Shown one piece after another: positions 18,052 to 27,671 of a DNA stretch of 64,000 nt. A program made the translations under genes and the position numbers. Source of the stretch: Bacillus horti (lineage in GTDB: Bacteria > Bacillota > Bacilli > Caldalkalibacillales > JCM-10596); assembly GCF_030813115.1 (NCBI RefSeq), contig NZ_JAUSTY010000001.1, positions 372,001-436,000 of the forward strand, in the 5' to 3' direction. The notes beneath the pieces were generated by a model that saw only the letters and a list, made by a program, of their open reading frames with translations, had not been told where the DNA came from and made no database searches. Positions within the stretch are counted from its first letter, which is position 1. Every line of letters starts with the position of its first letter.

Positions 18052-19089
18052 TTACTGCTTACGAGCTCTAGCTCTAAAAAGCAAATGGGCTAACACGGGC
18101 ATCATAATAAAGATGGTAATTAATCTCGTTAATTGAAGGCTCGCCACAAGTGACGCATCTAGTTGTAGAAAATAGGCAGTTGAAGCCATTTCTGCCGCTC
18201 CCGCAGGCACCGAGCTTAGTAAGCTCATGAGAAAATCTAAGGGAGATGAAACGGTAAATAGATATGCAACAGCAAAGCTAAATCCATAAAAAGTGAACAG
18301 CAGGAGAATCCCATACTTTCCTACCTGCTTCAGCTTTTTGAACGTTTCACGAGTAAATCTTAAGCCAATAATTCCGCCCAATAAAAGCTGCCCTATGGCT
18401 ACAATTAAGGATGGTGGGTTATCAATATCTAAGACAAATTGATTCAACAAAAAACCAAATAGCATGGCATAAAGGAGTGTACCGGCTGGAAGCTTGTACA
18501 GCTTAGAAAGGTAGATAGCAAGTATAATAATAACTCCTATGACTAGTACTTCAGTAAAAGTAATAGAGTAATCACTAAGGTTAAGTCCTGTTTTACTTGG
18601 AAGTGGATTTGTTATTCCTACAAGTATAGGAATGGTAAGAACATATAAAAAGATTCTTGTCGAGTGAAACGCAGCTACAATAGGCTCATTTGCCCCGTAT
18701 TCTTGACTTATTGCTACCGCTTCAGACGCCCCCCCAGGGATAAAACAAAAAAAGCTTGTCACAGAGTCCAAGCCTGTCAGCCTATGTAGCAAATGTCCAA
18801 ATACAATCCCAGCTGCTAATAACAAGCCGATTGCAACAAATAAAGGAAGAAAAAAATGCAGCAGGTTAGAGAAAAAGCTCATGTTCATCATAAACCCAAT
18901 ATTGACACCAACTAGAGCTAAGGCAAGCTTAAACACAGAGTCCGAAAATTGTAACTTTCCAATCCATAAACGATAAAAAATTCCCGTTAGTAAAGCTCCA
19001 ATTAGCCAGCCTGCAGGAACTTTTAGTAGTGTAAAAAGTAGCCCTACAAGAGTGACGGCTAAAAGGAAGAGTGTCTTTTGTACGGCCAT
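18052..19089 (-). CDS. AbrB-family membrane transporter
   Basis: Polytopic membrane protein of the AbrB/AmmA-type family (not the AbrB DNA-binding regulator). It has about nine to ten hydrophobic segments and two internally similar halves, each with the motif pair P-A-G-W/xx-L-I-G-A and F-I-P-G-G-A-S-E-A (first half) or SSVPAGAAEMAS (second half). From ATG 19089 (after GAAGGGATGAC) it is 345 residues; the open frame extends upstream to 19197, but that extension has no ribosome binding site. The family is poorly characterised, with proposed roles as an ammonia monooxygenase-associated protein or a transporter. Confidence 0.82.
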   Translation of the reverse strand: MAVQKTLFLLAVTLVGLLFTLLKVPAGWLIGALLTGIFYRLWIGKLQFSDSVFKLALALVGVNIGFMMNMSFFSNLLHFFLPLFVAIGLLLAAGIVFGHLLHRLTGLDSVTSFFCFIPGGASEAVAISQEYGANEPIVAAFHSTRIFLYVLTIPILVGITNPLPSKTGLNLSDYSITFTEVLVIGVIIILAIYLSKLYKLPAGTLLYAMLFGFLLNQFVLDIDNPPSLIVAIGQLLLGGIIGLRFTRETFKKLKQVGKYGILLLFTFYGFSFAVAYLFTVSSPLDFLMSLLSSVPAGAAEMASTAYFLQLDASLVASLQLTRLITIFIMMPVLAHLLFRARARKQ

Positions 19090-19322
19090 GTCATCCCTTC
19101 TTCTTAGTCTGATCTTCGTCGTTTTATTTCTACTAAAAGTATAGCATATTACTCTGAAAAAAGTGATGGAACTCCTTGAATAATAGAGGATACGCAATGA
19201 ACAGATACTTATTGAATAATAGGAAAATAGAGAAATTAAGGCTTCGGCTTACCAAAGGAGCATGTTTATTAGCTTCAATTGAGGAGTGAATATTACTTAA
19301 GACCTAATTTTTATTATTTAAA

Positions 19323-19351
19323 ACCCCCTTTTTAAATTTTAAAAAGGGGGT
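19323..19351 (-). terminator. Terminator after the DUF3221 lipoprotein gene
   Basis: ACCCCCTTTTT and AAAAAGGGGGT form an 11-bp perfect stem with a 7-nt loop. On the minus strand it is followed by TTTAAATAATAAAAATT. It ends the 19426-19770 transcript. Confidence 0.75.
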
Positions 19352-19425
19352 AGTCATTAATAATACTCTTATGTCGAGTTTACTGTAGTTCCAATGGAGG
19401 CTTGCTACCAAGAGTGAAACCTAAT

Positions 19426-19770
19426 TCACCTTTCTACGATTTCAATTTCAATAGCTGTTGTCTGCAAAGGATATGAATCATCAACATTACCATGTAATAC
19501 GGAGACCTTGTCTCCTATATTTAGACTTTCTATTGCTGGTGATAGATCTTTAGGAACATCTATCCACACTGCCTGTCTCCTTTCCACCAGCAGATCATTT
19601 ACAGACATTGAGTTCATTTCATCTTCCGTTATATCAGTCATTACTAAAATCCTCTGCTCTTCTTTATCGACAATGTATCCTTTAGATGTCATTCCCTGCC
19701 CAGGGAAATCCTCCGAACAACCACTTAAGAATAATACGATTAACACGAACCCCATCGTGATTTTTTTCAT
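19426..19770 (-). CDS. DUF3221-type lipoprotein
   Basis: 114 residues from ATG 19770 (after AAGGAGGTGG). Lipobox LSGC near residue 18 (MKKITMGFVLIVLFLSGCSE) predicts a membrane-anchored lipoprotein. The mature part (KGYIVDKEEQRILVMTDI, then IGDKVSVLHGNVDDSYPLQTTAIEIEIVE) is an OB-like small beta domain as in YobA/DUF3221 proteins. Function unknown. A 25-bp direct repeat with the core ATAATTGAAAC lies just upstream, near 19793-19840, in the promoter region. Confidence 0.75.
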   Translation of the reverse strand: MKKITMGFVLIVLFLSGCSEDFPGQGMTSKGYIVDKEEQRILVMTDITEDEMNSMSVNDLLVERRQAVWIDVPKDLSPAIESLNIGDKVSVLHGNVDDSYPLQTTAIEIEIVER

Positions 19771-19868
19771 ATGAATCCACCTCCTTACCTTATAATTGAA
19801 ACTCCTTCTCTGCCTCATAATTGAAACCCCTTCTCTACTAGTATAGTTAAGAAGGGGTCTATTATTGC

Positions 19869-20681
19869 TTAAGCTGACTGAGCATCTCGGAAAACTTCTA
19901 TAGAGATATGATAGCCTGCATACTTTCTCATGTTAATTACACCGTGCTGAAAAATCAGGTACTGTCCTTTTATTCCGATCAAACGATCTTCAAACAAAGG
20001 CTGCTTATCTAAATTATAGGATTTAATTTTATCTATCGCTTCAAGCTGTGGATATGTAAACTCGACCATTTCCTCTTCTCTTAAGATAAACCCCTGGAAT
20101 TCCTCTGGTACATACTCTAGAATTTCTGCACGCAAGGCTAGTAAATCTAAGTCTGGGACATCTCCCTGTAGCATTTTTCTCCAATTCGTTTTATCCCGAA
20201 CATGCTCACTTAAAGCGACCTCTAGCTCACCAGCCATTTTACGAGTTGGTAATTCGGCAATAGGCACGGCCATCACTGCCCCTTGATCACCCCAACGCTT
20301 AAGCTGATTGTTTTTCCTGGTCAGCCCTACTTTAATATCACTACTAATAGCTAAATAGACATAGTGAGGGATCATACAATGAGCTTCTCCCCACTCAGGG
20401 TCACGGCAGGTTCCCTGGTCAAAATGACATTCATGAGGCTTTACAATACATAAATCATTCTCAGGTAGCTTCTTAAAGCATGGGTAGCAATACCCCCCAT
20501 TGAAAGATTTATTGGATTTCCTACCACAATGAATGCACTCTATTTTCCCTTCATATTGAACGGACAGCGTATACCCAAGCCATTCATTTAAGGGTAGTTC
20601 CTCTTCTTGAAATTTCACACTATAGTGTAGAGGGTCGTTGTAGCTATGTTTCAGTCCGTGTAATACACCTTTAATCTGCAT
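19869..20681 (-). CDS. DUF2797 family protein
   Basis: 270 residues. A zinc ribbon near residues 50-70 (CIHCGRKSNKSFNGGYCYPCF) is followed by conserved DUF2797 blocks: KPHECHFDQGTCRDPEWGE, HYVYLAISSDIKVGLTR and NQLKRWGDQGAV. DUF2797 proteins contain a GIY-YIG-like region (YVYLAISSDIKVGLTR) suggesting nucleic-acid contact, but no activity is established to my knowledge. It is transcribed alone, 51 bp beyond a DUF3221 gene's upstream repeat. Confidence 0.85.
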   Translation of the reverse strand: MQIKGVLHGLKHSYNDPLHYSVKFQEEELPLNEWLGYTLSVQYEGKIECIHCGRKSNKSFNGGYCYPCFKKLPENDLCIVKPHECHFDQGTCRDPEWGEAHCMIPHYVYLAISSDIKVGLTRKNNQLKRWGDQGAVMAVPIAELPTRKMAGELEVALSEHVRDKTNWRKMLQGDVPDLDLLALRAEILEYVPEEFQGFILREEEMVEFTYPQLEAIDKIKSYNLDKQPLFEDRLIGIKGQYLIFQHGVINMRKYAGYHISIEVFRDAQSA

Positions 20682-20766
20682 GTTTCCCTCCTGTAATTTT
20701 AGTAGATATATTGTCTATTGTTTAGATGGTCTGTTGTTAAACTATTAGACTACCTTCTATCAAGTA

Positions 20767-21960
20767 TTATTCTGTTACTCGCTGGTTAGATGCTTCTTTT
20801 TGTTCTCTAAAAACAACTCCAGCCATGAGTAGAAAAAGTAACATACCACAGATGGTCAAATAAATACTTCCTTTTTCAAACCACTCAAGTGTTATTCCTC
20901 CCATTAGTGGTCCAAAAATACTTCCAAGGGCAAAGCTGATCCCTGCCATTACGTTCCCGGTAGGGAGTAAGCTTTTGGGTAACAAATCAGCCATATATGT
21001 AATCCCAAGAGAGAATAATGAGCCTACACATCCACCTGCTAAAGCAAATAGAGTCAAAAGAAGAATCATGTTTGATTCTACGAAGCTAGCTGCTCCGAAA
21101 AAGAGAAATCCTAAGCAAATAATAGCTAATAAAATCTTCTTACGCCCCACACGGTCACTCAGCATTCCTAAAGGAAGCTGCGTTACAATACTTCCTGCAA
21201 CAAAAGCTGGTAGCAGGATAGATACCCAATCTATCGTTATCCCTACTCTGAGAGCATAGATAGGAAAGCTGCCATGCAGAGAAGCTTCTAAGAAACCATA
21301 GCCAAAGCCTGGTAATAAAGCAAACCAAGATAATCGTAGAACTCTTCTATATTTTGACCATGTTCCTAGCTTAGAAGCGGTTGTAATCTCATTATCTGGA
21401 TATTCGTTTCGTAAGCCAAGTAGAAACAGCCAAGCTAATAAACTCGTTCCTGTAGCTATGATAAAAGGCAGAAACTCATTTACCTCTAGAAGTCGAGTCA
21501 TTAACGGTCCTATGCCAAATCCTAAGCCAAAAAATAGCCCATATATAGCGATATTCCTACCTCTTTTATCCTCCGGGCTTGTGGAGGTTATCCAGACCTG
21601 TGTAGCAAAATGAAGCATATTATCCCCTATTCCCACTATGATTCTGAGCATAAACCAAAACCAAAATACCTGCCAAAATGGAAATAGAATAATAGATACG
21701 ATCATAAGGAACAGACCAGCAACAGCTACAGGCTTATACCCAAAGCGTCGAACAGGTTGCTCAATAAATGGAGCAATAAGCAAAACCCCGATATATAGCG
21801 CCGCTGCATTTAATCCGTTTAAGGACGGAGGAACTCCTATTTGTTCAAGCATAATCGCTAAGAGAGGGAGCAGCATCCCTTGAGCAAATCCAGCGATTGC
21901 TACCATAACCACTAGCACCCAAAAGCGGTAGCCAGGATGATTTGTTTGTGTATTTTCCAC
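20767..21960 (-). CDS. MFS transporter
   Basis: 397 residues with 12 hydrophobic segments. The major facilitator loop motif between segments 8 and 9, LGMLSDRVGRKKILL, is complete, while the N-terminal equivalent (FIEQPVRRFGYKPVAV) is a weak match. C-terminal half motif TGNVMAGISFALGSIFGPLMGG. This resembles the drug or multidrug exporter group, but the substrate cannot be read from sequence. Stop codon 85 bp upstream of the DUF2797 start on the same strand. Confidence 0.88.
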   Translation of the reverse strand: MENTQTNHPGYRFWVLVVMVAIAGFAQGMLLPLLAIMLEQIGVPPSLNGLNAAALYIGVLLIAPFIEQPVRRFGYKPVAVAGLFLMIVSIILFPFWQVFWFWFMLRIIVGIGDNMLHFATQVWITSTSPEDKRGRNIAIYGLFFGLGFGIGPLMTRLLEVNEFLPFIIATGTSLLAWLFLLGLRNEYPDNEITTASKLGTWSKYRRVLRLSWFALLPGFGYGFLEASLHGSFPIYALRVGITIDWVSILLPAFVAGSIVTQLPLGMLSDRVGRKKILLAIICLGFLFFGAASFVESNMILLLTLFALAGGCVGSLFSLGITYMADLLPKSLLPTGNVMAGISFALGSIFGPLMGGITLEWFEKGSIYLTICGMLLFLLMAGVVFREQKEASNQRVTE

Positions 21961-22148
21961 TTCTATTTTCCTTCCCTACCTTTTGCAAACTTTCATATAA
22001 GAAAAAACTAGTATCGTACATTATCTTACACCAATTCTATCAGTGAATTCTATATAAGAACACGAGAAAGTTTGATCTGTTAATATCACATATAGAATGA
22101 CCTATTAATCAGCAGCTTTAATAAATAATGCAGGTAACATAGAACATC

Positions 22149-22191
22149 GGGGCTGTTCCACAGGTAGATTTCTTTACTTTGGGACGGCCCC
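22149..22191. other. Intergenic hairpin, role unclear
   Basis: GGGGCTGTTCC (22149-22159) pairs with GGGACGGCCCC (22181-22191), an 11-bp stem with G-U wobbles and a 21-nt loop. It lies in the 600-bp gap between the divergent MFS and chemoreceptor genes. No U-run follows on either strand, so I do not call it a terminator. Apart from this hairpin and the sigma-D-like promoter, I see nothing in 21961-22560. Confidence 0.4.
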
Positions 22192-22263
22192 TATACATTT
22201 ATACCGATGCACAACTTTATTAAAGTTAAAAATGTAAATTTATTAAATATTTGCATATATCAT

Positions 22264-22290
22264 TCAATTCATTATTAATTCTTCCGATAT
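22264..22290 (+). promoter_or_regulatory. Candidate sigma-D promoter of the chemoreceptor
   Basis: TCAA, 15 bp, then TCCGATAT compares with the B. subtilis sigma-D consensus TAAA-N15-GCCGATAT (two mismatches). It is about 270 bp upstream of a methyl-accepting chemotaxis gene, a class usually under sigma-D. The long leader lowers confidence. Confidence 0.4.
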
Positions 22291-22560
22291 AGTAAGTAAG
22301 AGCTCTTCGATTACCTAAACTTTTGCATAAATTTTGTTCATATTTTTCTCAAAATAGTAGATTATGTCGAATAATTTGGTTATGATTTAATGAGGGAGAT
22401 AGAACTAAGACTTTAGTAATGGTTATTCACCATAATATAGCATCATTGCTATTATTCATCATCTTTACATACTATGTTGAACAACATGAATAAGAAGCTA
22501 AAATCTATGACAATTGGAGTGCTCAAGGAAAAGTATGGGAGGAAAATAAGGGGGAAGCTT

Positions 22561-24240
22561 ATGAAAAGTTTACAGAAAAAGATTTTAGCTGCTTTTGGTG
22601 TGATTTTTTTGCTTTTGGTTGTTGTTTCTGGTGTAAATTTAGCCGGGAATCTTTATTTCAACCAGCAGGTAAAAGAGATTGTTGAAGAAGATATTCATGT
22701 TTTAGTCAAAGGGGAGCAATTGCTTTATAGCATGTCTCAACAAATCTCTCTAGTGACAGCTTATGTAGCCATGAGAGAGGATGCCTACAGATCAGATTTT
22801 AATACGTTAACGGCGCAAATTAATCTAATTCAAGAGGACATTTTGGTCAGCAACTCCTCTGAAGAGCTTCAGACTCTTATTAATAGAGGCGTTGAATGGC
22901 GCAGATTAGCGATCAACTCTGTTTTTGATGCTTACGATTCCGGAGATAGAGTTGCTGCTTTAAGGAATCTTAAAGAAACCGTAGTTCCGCAAGGTAATGA
23001 AATTATGGACGAAATCTCAGCTTTTGCTTTAAATCTTGAGAATGAAATTAATTCTGCTGGTGACAGAGTTCTAATTACAGGTAATGTCATTATGCTGTTG
23101 AGTTTGGTAGCAACTGTAGCTGCCATCGTAGTTGGAGTGCTTATCGCTCTTACTATGGCTAGAAAAATTACAAAGCCTATTTTAGAGGTCGTAAAAAGAG
23201 CTAATTTAGTGGCTGAAGGTGACTTGAGTGGGGAGCATTTACAAACTAGCTCCAAGGATGAGTTAGGCCAGTTAACGATTTCCTTTAATAACATGGTCGA
23301 TAATTTAAAAGGATTGATTAAACAAGTGACAGCTAGTTCTGAGCTTTTAGCCTCCTCATCGGAGCAGCTTAGAGCCAGTGCTGATGAGACGTCACAGGCT
23401 ACAAATCAGGTGGCTACTACGATTCAAGAAATTGCAAGCGGGGCAGAAACGACTGTACAAAGTACGAGTGAAAGCTCTAGGGCAATGGAAGAAATGGTCA
23501 TTGGAATTCAGCGTATTTCAGACAGCTCTAGTCTAGTGTCCGAATCTTCACTAGGTGCTTCTCAGCAAGCGACTGTTGGTAATGAGAGGATCTTAAAAGC
23601 GATGGATCAAATGACTGAGATGAATACCCTTGCTGGTGATACATCAAGCTATGTCAAGCTACTAGGAAAACGGTCAGAGGAAATTGGTAAGATCATTGAA
23701 GCGATTACCGACATTTCTAATCAAACGAATCTATTGGCCTTAAACGCAGCCATTGAGGCAGCTAGAGCTGGTGAGCATGGCAAAGGCTTTGCTGTTGTAG
23801 CTGATGAGGTACGTAAGCTAGCTGAGCAGACGAAGGATTCTGCCGACCAGATTTCAGCTTTAGTTAATCAGGTACAAGGGGACACGGCCAAAGCAGTTGA
23901 TTCTACTAATAAAGTTACATCAGGTGTGGTGGAAACAACGAGCATGGTTAAGGATGCTGGTGAGGCTTTTCAGCAAATCGTAGAACGAATTAATGTGGTT
24001 GCTGCTCAGATCCAAGAGGTTTCTGCTCTTTCTGAGGAAATGTCCGCTAGCTCTCAGCAGGTGGCTGCCTCTGTTGAACAGGCGTCACAGATTTCTCAGG
24101 AATCCTCTAGTCGTACGCTAACGATTGCTTCTGTTACTGAGGAGCAGTTAGCTTCTATGGAGGAAATTTCAGCCTCCTCTGAAGCGCTAAGCGTGTTGGC
24201 TACTGAGCTTCAGGAAACAGTGAGTAAGTTTAAGGTTTAA
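22561..24240 (+). CDS. Methyl-accepting chemotaxis protein
   Basis: Transmembrane chemoreceptor, 559 residues from ATG 22561 (after AAGGGGGAAGC); an upstream ATG in frame at 22474 lacks a ribosome site. TM1 (about 8-32) is followed by a four-helix-bundle ligand domain (about 35-175), TM2 (about 178-200), HAMP ([22 protein letters not shown], about 202-255) and the long signalling coiled coil. The CheA/CheW-contact tip is [20 protein letters not shown], then [22 protein letters not shown]. Ligand unknown. It ends with a very strong terminator. Confidence 0.96.
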   Translation: MKSLQKKILAAFGVIFLLLVVVSGVNLAGNLYFNQQVKEIVEEDIHVLVKGEQLLYSMSQQISLVTAYVAMREDAYRSDFNTLTAQINLIQEDILVSNSSEELQTLINRGVEWRRLAINSVFDAYDSGDRVAALRNLKETVVPQGNEIMDEISAFALNLENEINSAGDRVLITGNVIMLLSLVATVAAIVVGVLIALTMARKITKPILEVVKRANLVAEGDLSGEHLQTSSKDELGQLTISFNNMVDNLKGLIKQVTASSELLASSSEQLRASADETSQATNQVATTIQEIASGAETTVQSTSESSRAMEEMVIGIQRISDSSSLVSESSLGASQQATVGNERILKAMDQMTEMNTLAGDTSSYVKLLGKRSEEIGKIIEAITDISNQTNLLALNAAIEAARAGEHGKGFAVVADEVRKLAEQTKDSADQISALVNQVQGDTAKAVDSTNKVTSGVVETTSMVKDAGEAFQQIVERINVVAAQIQEVSALSEEMSASSQQVAASVEQASQISQESSSRTLTIASVTEEQLASMEEISASSEALSVLATELQETVSKFKV

Positions 24241-24270
24241 ATCTATAGGTATTTGAAGGGCTTAATTAAA

Positions 24271-24322
24271 AGAAGGACTGTCCTCCACTAAATATTCAGT
24301 GGAGGACAGTCCTTCTCTTTTT
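24271..24322 (+). terminator. Terminator of the chemoreceptor gene
   Basis: A 19-bp perfect stem (24271-24289 with 24298-24316, core GGACTGTCCTCCACT) around an 8-nt loop, followed by CTTTTTT. Confidence 0.95.
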
Positions 24323-24357
24323 TGGGAAGCTTCGACGAGGCTTAAAGAAATAGATTT

Positions 24358-24538
24358 AAGTGCGAAAATACAACTATTTCAAATTTTATAGAGTAGTTTC
24401 AATCATTGAAGTGCAAAAATACACTTATTTTCTCATTCGAAGAGCAAATAGAACTATTCATGGAGAATGAAGTGTATTTTTGCATTTGATTACTCATATT
24501 CGTTAAATTTGTCATCAATGAAGTGTATTTTTGCACTT
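24358..24538. repeat. Composite palindromic array B (four 22-bp units plus a central fifth)
   Basis: Forward units with core AAGTGCAAAAATACACTT begin at 24358 and 24409. Inverted units (core AAGTGTATTTTTGCACTT) occupy 24466-24487 and 24517-24538. A degenerate forward unit lies in the centre (24440-24457). The layout is 22-29-22-35-22-29-22 bp, total 181 bp, the same to the base as array C. The last unit sits in a perfect 10-bp inverted repeat (CAATGAAGTG ... CACTTCATTG). It lies between convergent genes, outside the chemoreceptor terminator. Confidence 0.88.
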
Positions 24539-24712
24539 CATTGCCTACATTTTTATCTATCATTAGGTGAGAAGACTCCTTCCTCAAAAGTGAAGCTTTA
24601 GGTGGGAGATGAATCACCTTTTTTGTGTAGCACAATTCCAAGCTATTCATCAGTTGGAAGCACCACTTCAAATACCTTTGGTGTTAAGTGGTGGTAGCTC
24701 ACGATAGTTAAA

Positions 24713-25630
24713 TTAGCCTTTAAATATCCCTTTAATGACAAAGCCAACATTAGCTGGACGTTCAGCTAAACGACGCATGAAGTAGCCATACCAGTCGTTC
24801 CCATAAGGCACGTAAATACGCATTCTGTAGCCCTCTTCGACTAGCTTCTTCTGTAGGTCGGTGCGAATGCCGTACAGCATTTGAAATTCAAATTGATCAA
24901 GGGCAATTTGCTCTCTTTTTACAAATTCCTTAACATGTTCAATGATAAACTCATCATGAGTAGCAATCCCCGCATAATGACCATGCTTAAGCTGCTGCTC
25001 AATATTCTTTTTGTAGTTCTCATCCACGTCTTTCTTCTCGGGGAACGCTACCTTAGGTGATTCCCTATACGCCCCTTTTACTAAACGTAAATTCGTGTTC
25101 ATCTCGGCTAATCGATCGATATCCTCTTCACTGCGATACAAGTAAGCTTGAATCACAAGGCCTACGTTGTCATAATCTTTCCTTAGCTCGTTGTAAATAT
25201 CAAACGTTTGTTCAATATGAGCGTAGTCCTCCATATCGATTCGAACAAAGTTGTTGTACTTTTTAGCCGTTTCCAGGATTCTACGCATGTTCGTTAAGCA
25301 TAGCTCTCTTGAAATGTCTAAGCCCATAGAGGTCATTTTTAAAGACAGATTTGAGTTCACCTTTTCTCTGTCCATAGCCTCCAAAGCATCAACACAATGC
25401 TGCGCCATGTGATTGGCTTCTTCTTCGTTATACACGAACTCACCAAGATGATCGACCGTTACGAGCATACCCTCTGCATTCAGCTCCTTAATAGATCGCA
25501 GAGCTGCCTCAAGAGTCTCCCCTGCAACAAAACGTCCTGCCCCAAAACGCAAGCCATATTTCTTAGCCATTCGATTAAAAAATTTATTTTTTGCCATAAA
25601 TAAGAAAAAGTTCTTTAATAATTGCTCCAT
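24713..25630 (-). CDS. Proline dehydrogenase
   Basis: FAD enzyme that oxidises proline to pyrroline-5-carboxylate at the membrane. 305 residues from ATG 25630 (AGGAGAGAAGGAA before it). PRODH TIM-barrel blocks: VTVDHLGEFV, SLKMTSMGLDIS, FVRIDMEDYAHIEQTF, VIQAYLYRSEEDI, LRLVKGAYRESP, FEFQMLYGIR and the C-terminal YMRRLAERPANV. B. subtilis has two such genes, putB and fadM (yusM, near fadN); sequence alone does not choose. A sigma-54 promoter upstream and a divergent sigma-54 activator suggest induction by proline or arginine. Confidence 0.95.
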   Translation of the reverse strand: MEQLLKNFFLFMAKNKFFNRMAKKYGLRFGAGRFVAGETLEAALRSIKELNAEGMLVTVDHLGEFVYNEEEANHMAQHCVDALEAMDREKVNSNLSLKMTSMGLDISRELCLTNMRRILETAKKYNNFVRIDMEDYAHIEQTFDIYNELRKDYDNVGLVIQAYLYRSEEDIDRLAEMNTNLRLVKGAYRESPKVAFPEKKDVDENYKKNIEQQLKHGHYAGIATHDEFIIEHVKEFVKREQIALDQFEFQMLYGIRTDLQKKLVEEGYRMRIYVPYGNDWYGYFMRRLAERPANVGFVIKGIFKG

Positions 25631-25684
25631 TTCCTTCTCTCCTGCCAATGATAGTGTAGTTATTCTTAACCTATAAATATCCAA

Positions 25685-25700
25685 AGCAAGATTGATGCCA
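25685..25700 (-). promoter_or_regulatory. Sigma-54 (-24/-12) promoter of proline dehydrogenase
   Basis: On the minus strand TGGCATCAATCTTGCT matches the consensus TGGCAC-N5-TTGCW with one mismatch; the invariant GG and GC are 10 bp apart. Transcription would start near 25673, about 43 bp before the start codon. An AT-rich inverted repeat (AATTATT, 4 bp, AATAATT; 25755-25772) lies 55 bp upstream, in the right place for an activator site. Confidence 0.85.
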
Positions 25701-25856
25701 ACTTTGCAAGCTCGATTTTAGCCCTTTTATGAACGAAATTCCTATTTCCTTCAAAATTATTGTATAATAATTGTACACTATTGTATTTTTACTGTTAACT
25801 AATTAAACAATATTGTCTATATATATGACACTACTATTATTCTTAGGAGAGCTTTT

Positions 25857-27350
25857 ATGATGAATTTATACTCTAATCTACCTGATCCTTCCCTCTATTT
25901 GCAGGCACTTTTGCCTATTAGTAATGATGCTATTGCCATGATAGATAGATATGGAGAGGTGGTTTACTGGAATGATGTAGCTGAGCAGTTCTATGATATT
26001 CCAAAGGAGAGGATTGTAGGAAGACCGATACGTGAGTTCTTTAGAGAAGAGGATCTCATGGTCCTGCAGATTTTAAAAACAGAGCATTCCGTCCGGGAGC
26101 TTTACCACAGGCCAAAGCCTGACACTCACGTTCTGATCAACGCTTCTCCCGTGTATGACCAGCAGGGAAGCTTAATTGGAGCCATTTCCGTGGAACAGAA
26201 TATCAGCCGGTTGGTAAAATTAAATGAAGAGCTTACCCAAACCTCCTCCCAGCTAGATGAGTTAAAAAACGAATTAAACCGTGGACAGTATGAAGATCCT
26301 TTTACCAAAATAAAAGGACGGAGCCCTGAGCTGAAGCAAGCCTTGGAGTTAGCAGCAAAGGTGGCTCAAACTGATGTGCCTGTGCTTATTAGTGGGGAAA
26401 GTGGAGTCGGTAAAGAGTTGTTCGCTAGGGCGATTCATCAGGCTGGTGCACGTTCAGAGCAGCCCATCATCCCAATTAACTGTGGCGCTATACCTCCCTC
26501 CTTGTTTGAAAGTGAGTTGTTTGGCTATGAAAGCGGGGCATTCACTGGTGCGACAAAGGGAGGAAAGCTAGGTAAGATAGAAATGGCCGATGGGGGTACA
26601 TTGTTTTTAGATGAAATAGGAGAGCTGCCTCTGGATATGCAGGTTAAGCTTCTACGAGTTTTGCAGGAGCAGGAGGTGTACAGAGTTGGGGCTACAGAAG
26701 CTAGAAAGGTAAATGTTCGTATTATAGCTGCCACAAATAGAGATTTAGAGCACAGAGTAACGGAAGGATTATTTCGAGAGGATTTATTTTATCGTTTAAA
26801 TGTTATTTCTCTAGTTATTCCCTCCCTCTCTCAACGAGCGGATGATCTAGAGGAGCTGATTCATATCTTTTTGCAGGAGTTTGCCGCTCGTTATAAAAAA
26901 CCTGTGCCGAGCATTGATTTTTCGGTGTTGCAGGCTTTTAAAGCATACTCTTGGCCAGGGAACATACGGCAGCTTAGAAATGTGCTTGAGCGGATTGTTG
27001 TCTTAACTGAACGGGGACTGATTACATTAGCTGATTTGCCTGCTTCTTTTACAGAGCTTTATGGAACCGGATATGAACAAGGAACTAGGCAAGCTTCTTC
27101 TATTCCTCCTTTATCGACAAAGCTGGAGCCCTCAGTAAATGTGCTTGATGATTCTGATGCAGCAGTACCTTATGTAAGAAAGGAAGAGATTTTGCTACAA
27201 GAGCAAAAAAATGCGTTAGAAAAAGAACGAATAAAAACGGTTCTGAAGGAAACGTATGGAAATAAAAGTATTGCAGCCAAAAAGCTAGGTATTTCTAGAG
27301 CTACATTGTACCAAAAGATAGCGAAGTATCAGATTGTTTGGGAGGAGTAG
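25857..27350 (+). CDS. Sigma-54-dependent PAS-domain transcriptional activator
   Basis: Enhancer-binding protein, 497 residues, RocR-like in layout. PAS sensor domain at about 15-125 (ISNDAIAMIDRYGEVVYWNDVAEQFY), a short coiled coil, then the AAA+ domain: Walker A GESGVGKE near 180, the sigma-54 contact loop GAFTGA near 227, and Walker B LFLDEIGELP near 250. A Fis-type helix-turn-helix closes the protein (NKSIAAKKLGISRATLYQKI, about 465-490). It is divergent from proline dehydrogenase, which has a -24/-12 promoter, so that gene is its likely target. ATG 25857 follows TAGGAGAG. Confidence 0.94.
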   Translation: MMNLYSNLPDPSLYLQALLPISNDAIAMIDRYGEVVYWNDVAEQFYDIPKERIVGRPIREFFREEDLMVLQILKTEHSVRELYHRPKPDTHVLINASPVYDQQGSLIGAISVEQNISRLVKLNEELTQTSSQLDELKNELNRGQYEDPFTKIKGRSPELKQALELAAKVAQTDVPVLISGESGVGKELFARAIHQAGARSEQPIIPINCGAIPPSLFESELFGYESGAFTGATKGGKLGKIEMADGGTLFLDEIGELPLDMQVKLLRVLQEQEVYRVGATEARKVNVRIIAATNRDLEHRVTEGLFREDLFYRLNVISLVIPSLSQRADDLEELIHIFLQEFAARYKKPVPSIDFSVLQAFKAYSWPGNIRQLRNVLERIVVLTERGLITLADLPASFTELYGTGYEQGTRQASSIPPLSTKLEPSVNVLDDSDAAVPYVRKEEILLQEQKNALEKERIKTVLKETYGNKSIAAKKLGISRATLYQKIAKYQIVWEE

Positions 27351-27423
27351 CGTGCCTGATCTCCTCTCTTACTTAATTTTTAAAACCCTATACACAGCTT
27401 CATGTCAGTCAAAAGAGCAAGGA

Positions 27424-27622
27424 TGTGGATAAAGCGTTAGTAAAGCGCAAAAAACTGTGGGTTACTCTGTATTAACTGTGGCTATTCTGTGTGTAGCTTG
27501 TTATTAACTCCTCTGTTTTTGTGGATTAAATATTGATATCCACAGTCCATCGTAATTACTTTGAGGTTTTATATAAACTAATCTATTAATCTGTGCTTCC
27601 TATGTGCACAACGTGTGTATAA
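27424..27622. promoter_or_regulatory. Cluster of DnaA-box-like sites
   Basis: Within 200 bp of non-coding DNA: one perfect DnaA box TGTGGATAA (27424-27432) and three one-mismatch sites: TGTGGATTA (27520-27528), ATATCCACA (27536-27544) and TGTGTATAA (27614-27622). Two-mismatch sites lie at 27456-27464 and 27477-27485. No gene is visible from 27351 to 27780. This could titrate DnaA or act in replication control; binding is inferred. Confidence 0.5.
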
Positions 27623-27671
27623 AGTCCTTTTTCTGTTAGTAACCCGTGTACAAGCTGTGTACATTTCATAT

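Noticed and set aside
19793-19840. 25-bp direct repeat before the DUF3221 gene as a mobile element footprint
   Set aside because: Only two imperfect copies and no flanking element; simple local duplication is enough.
24399-24671. 90-codon minus-strand open frame
   Set aside because: It runs through palindromic array B; its repeated QKYTS motifs are translations of the repeat units, and there is no ribosome binding site.
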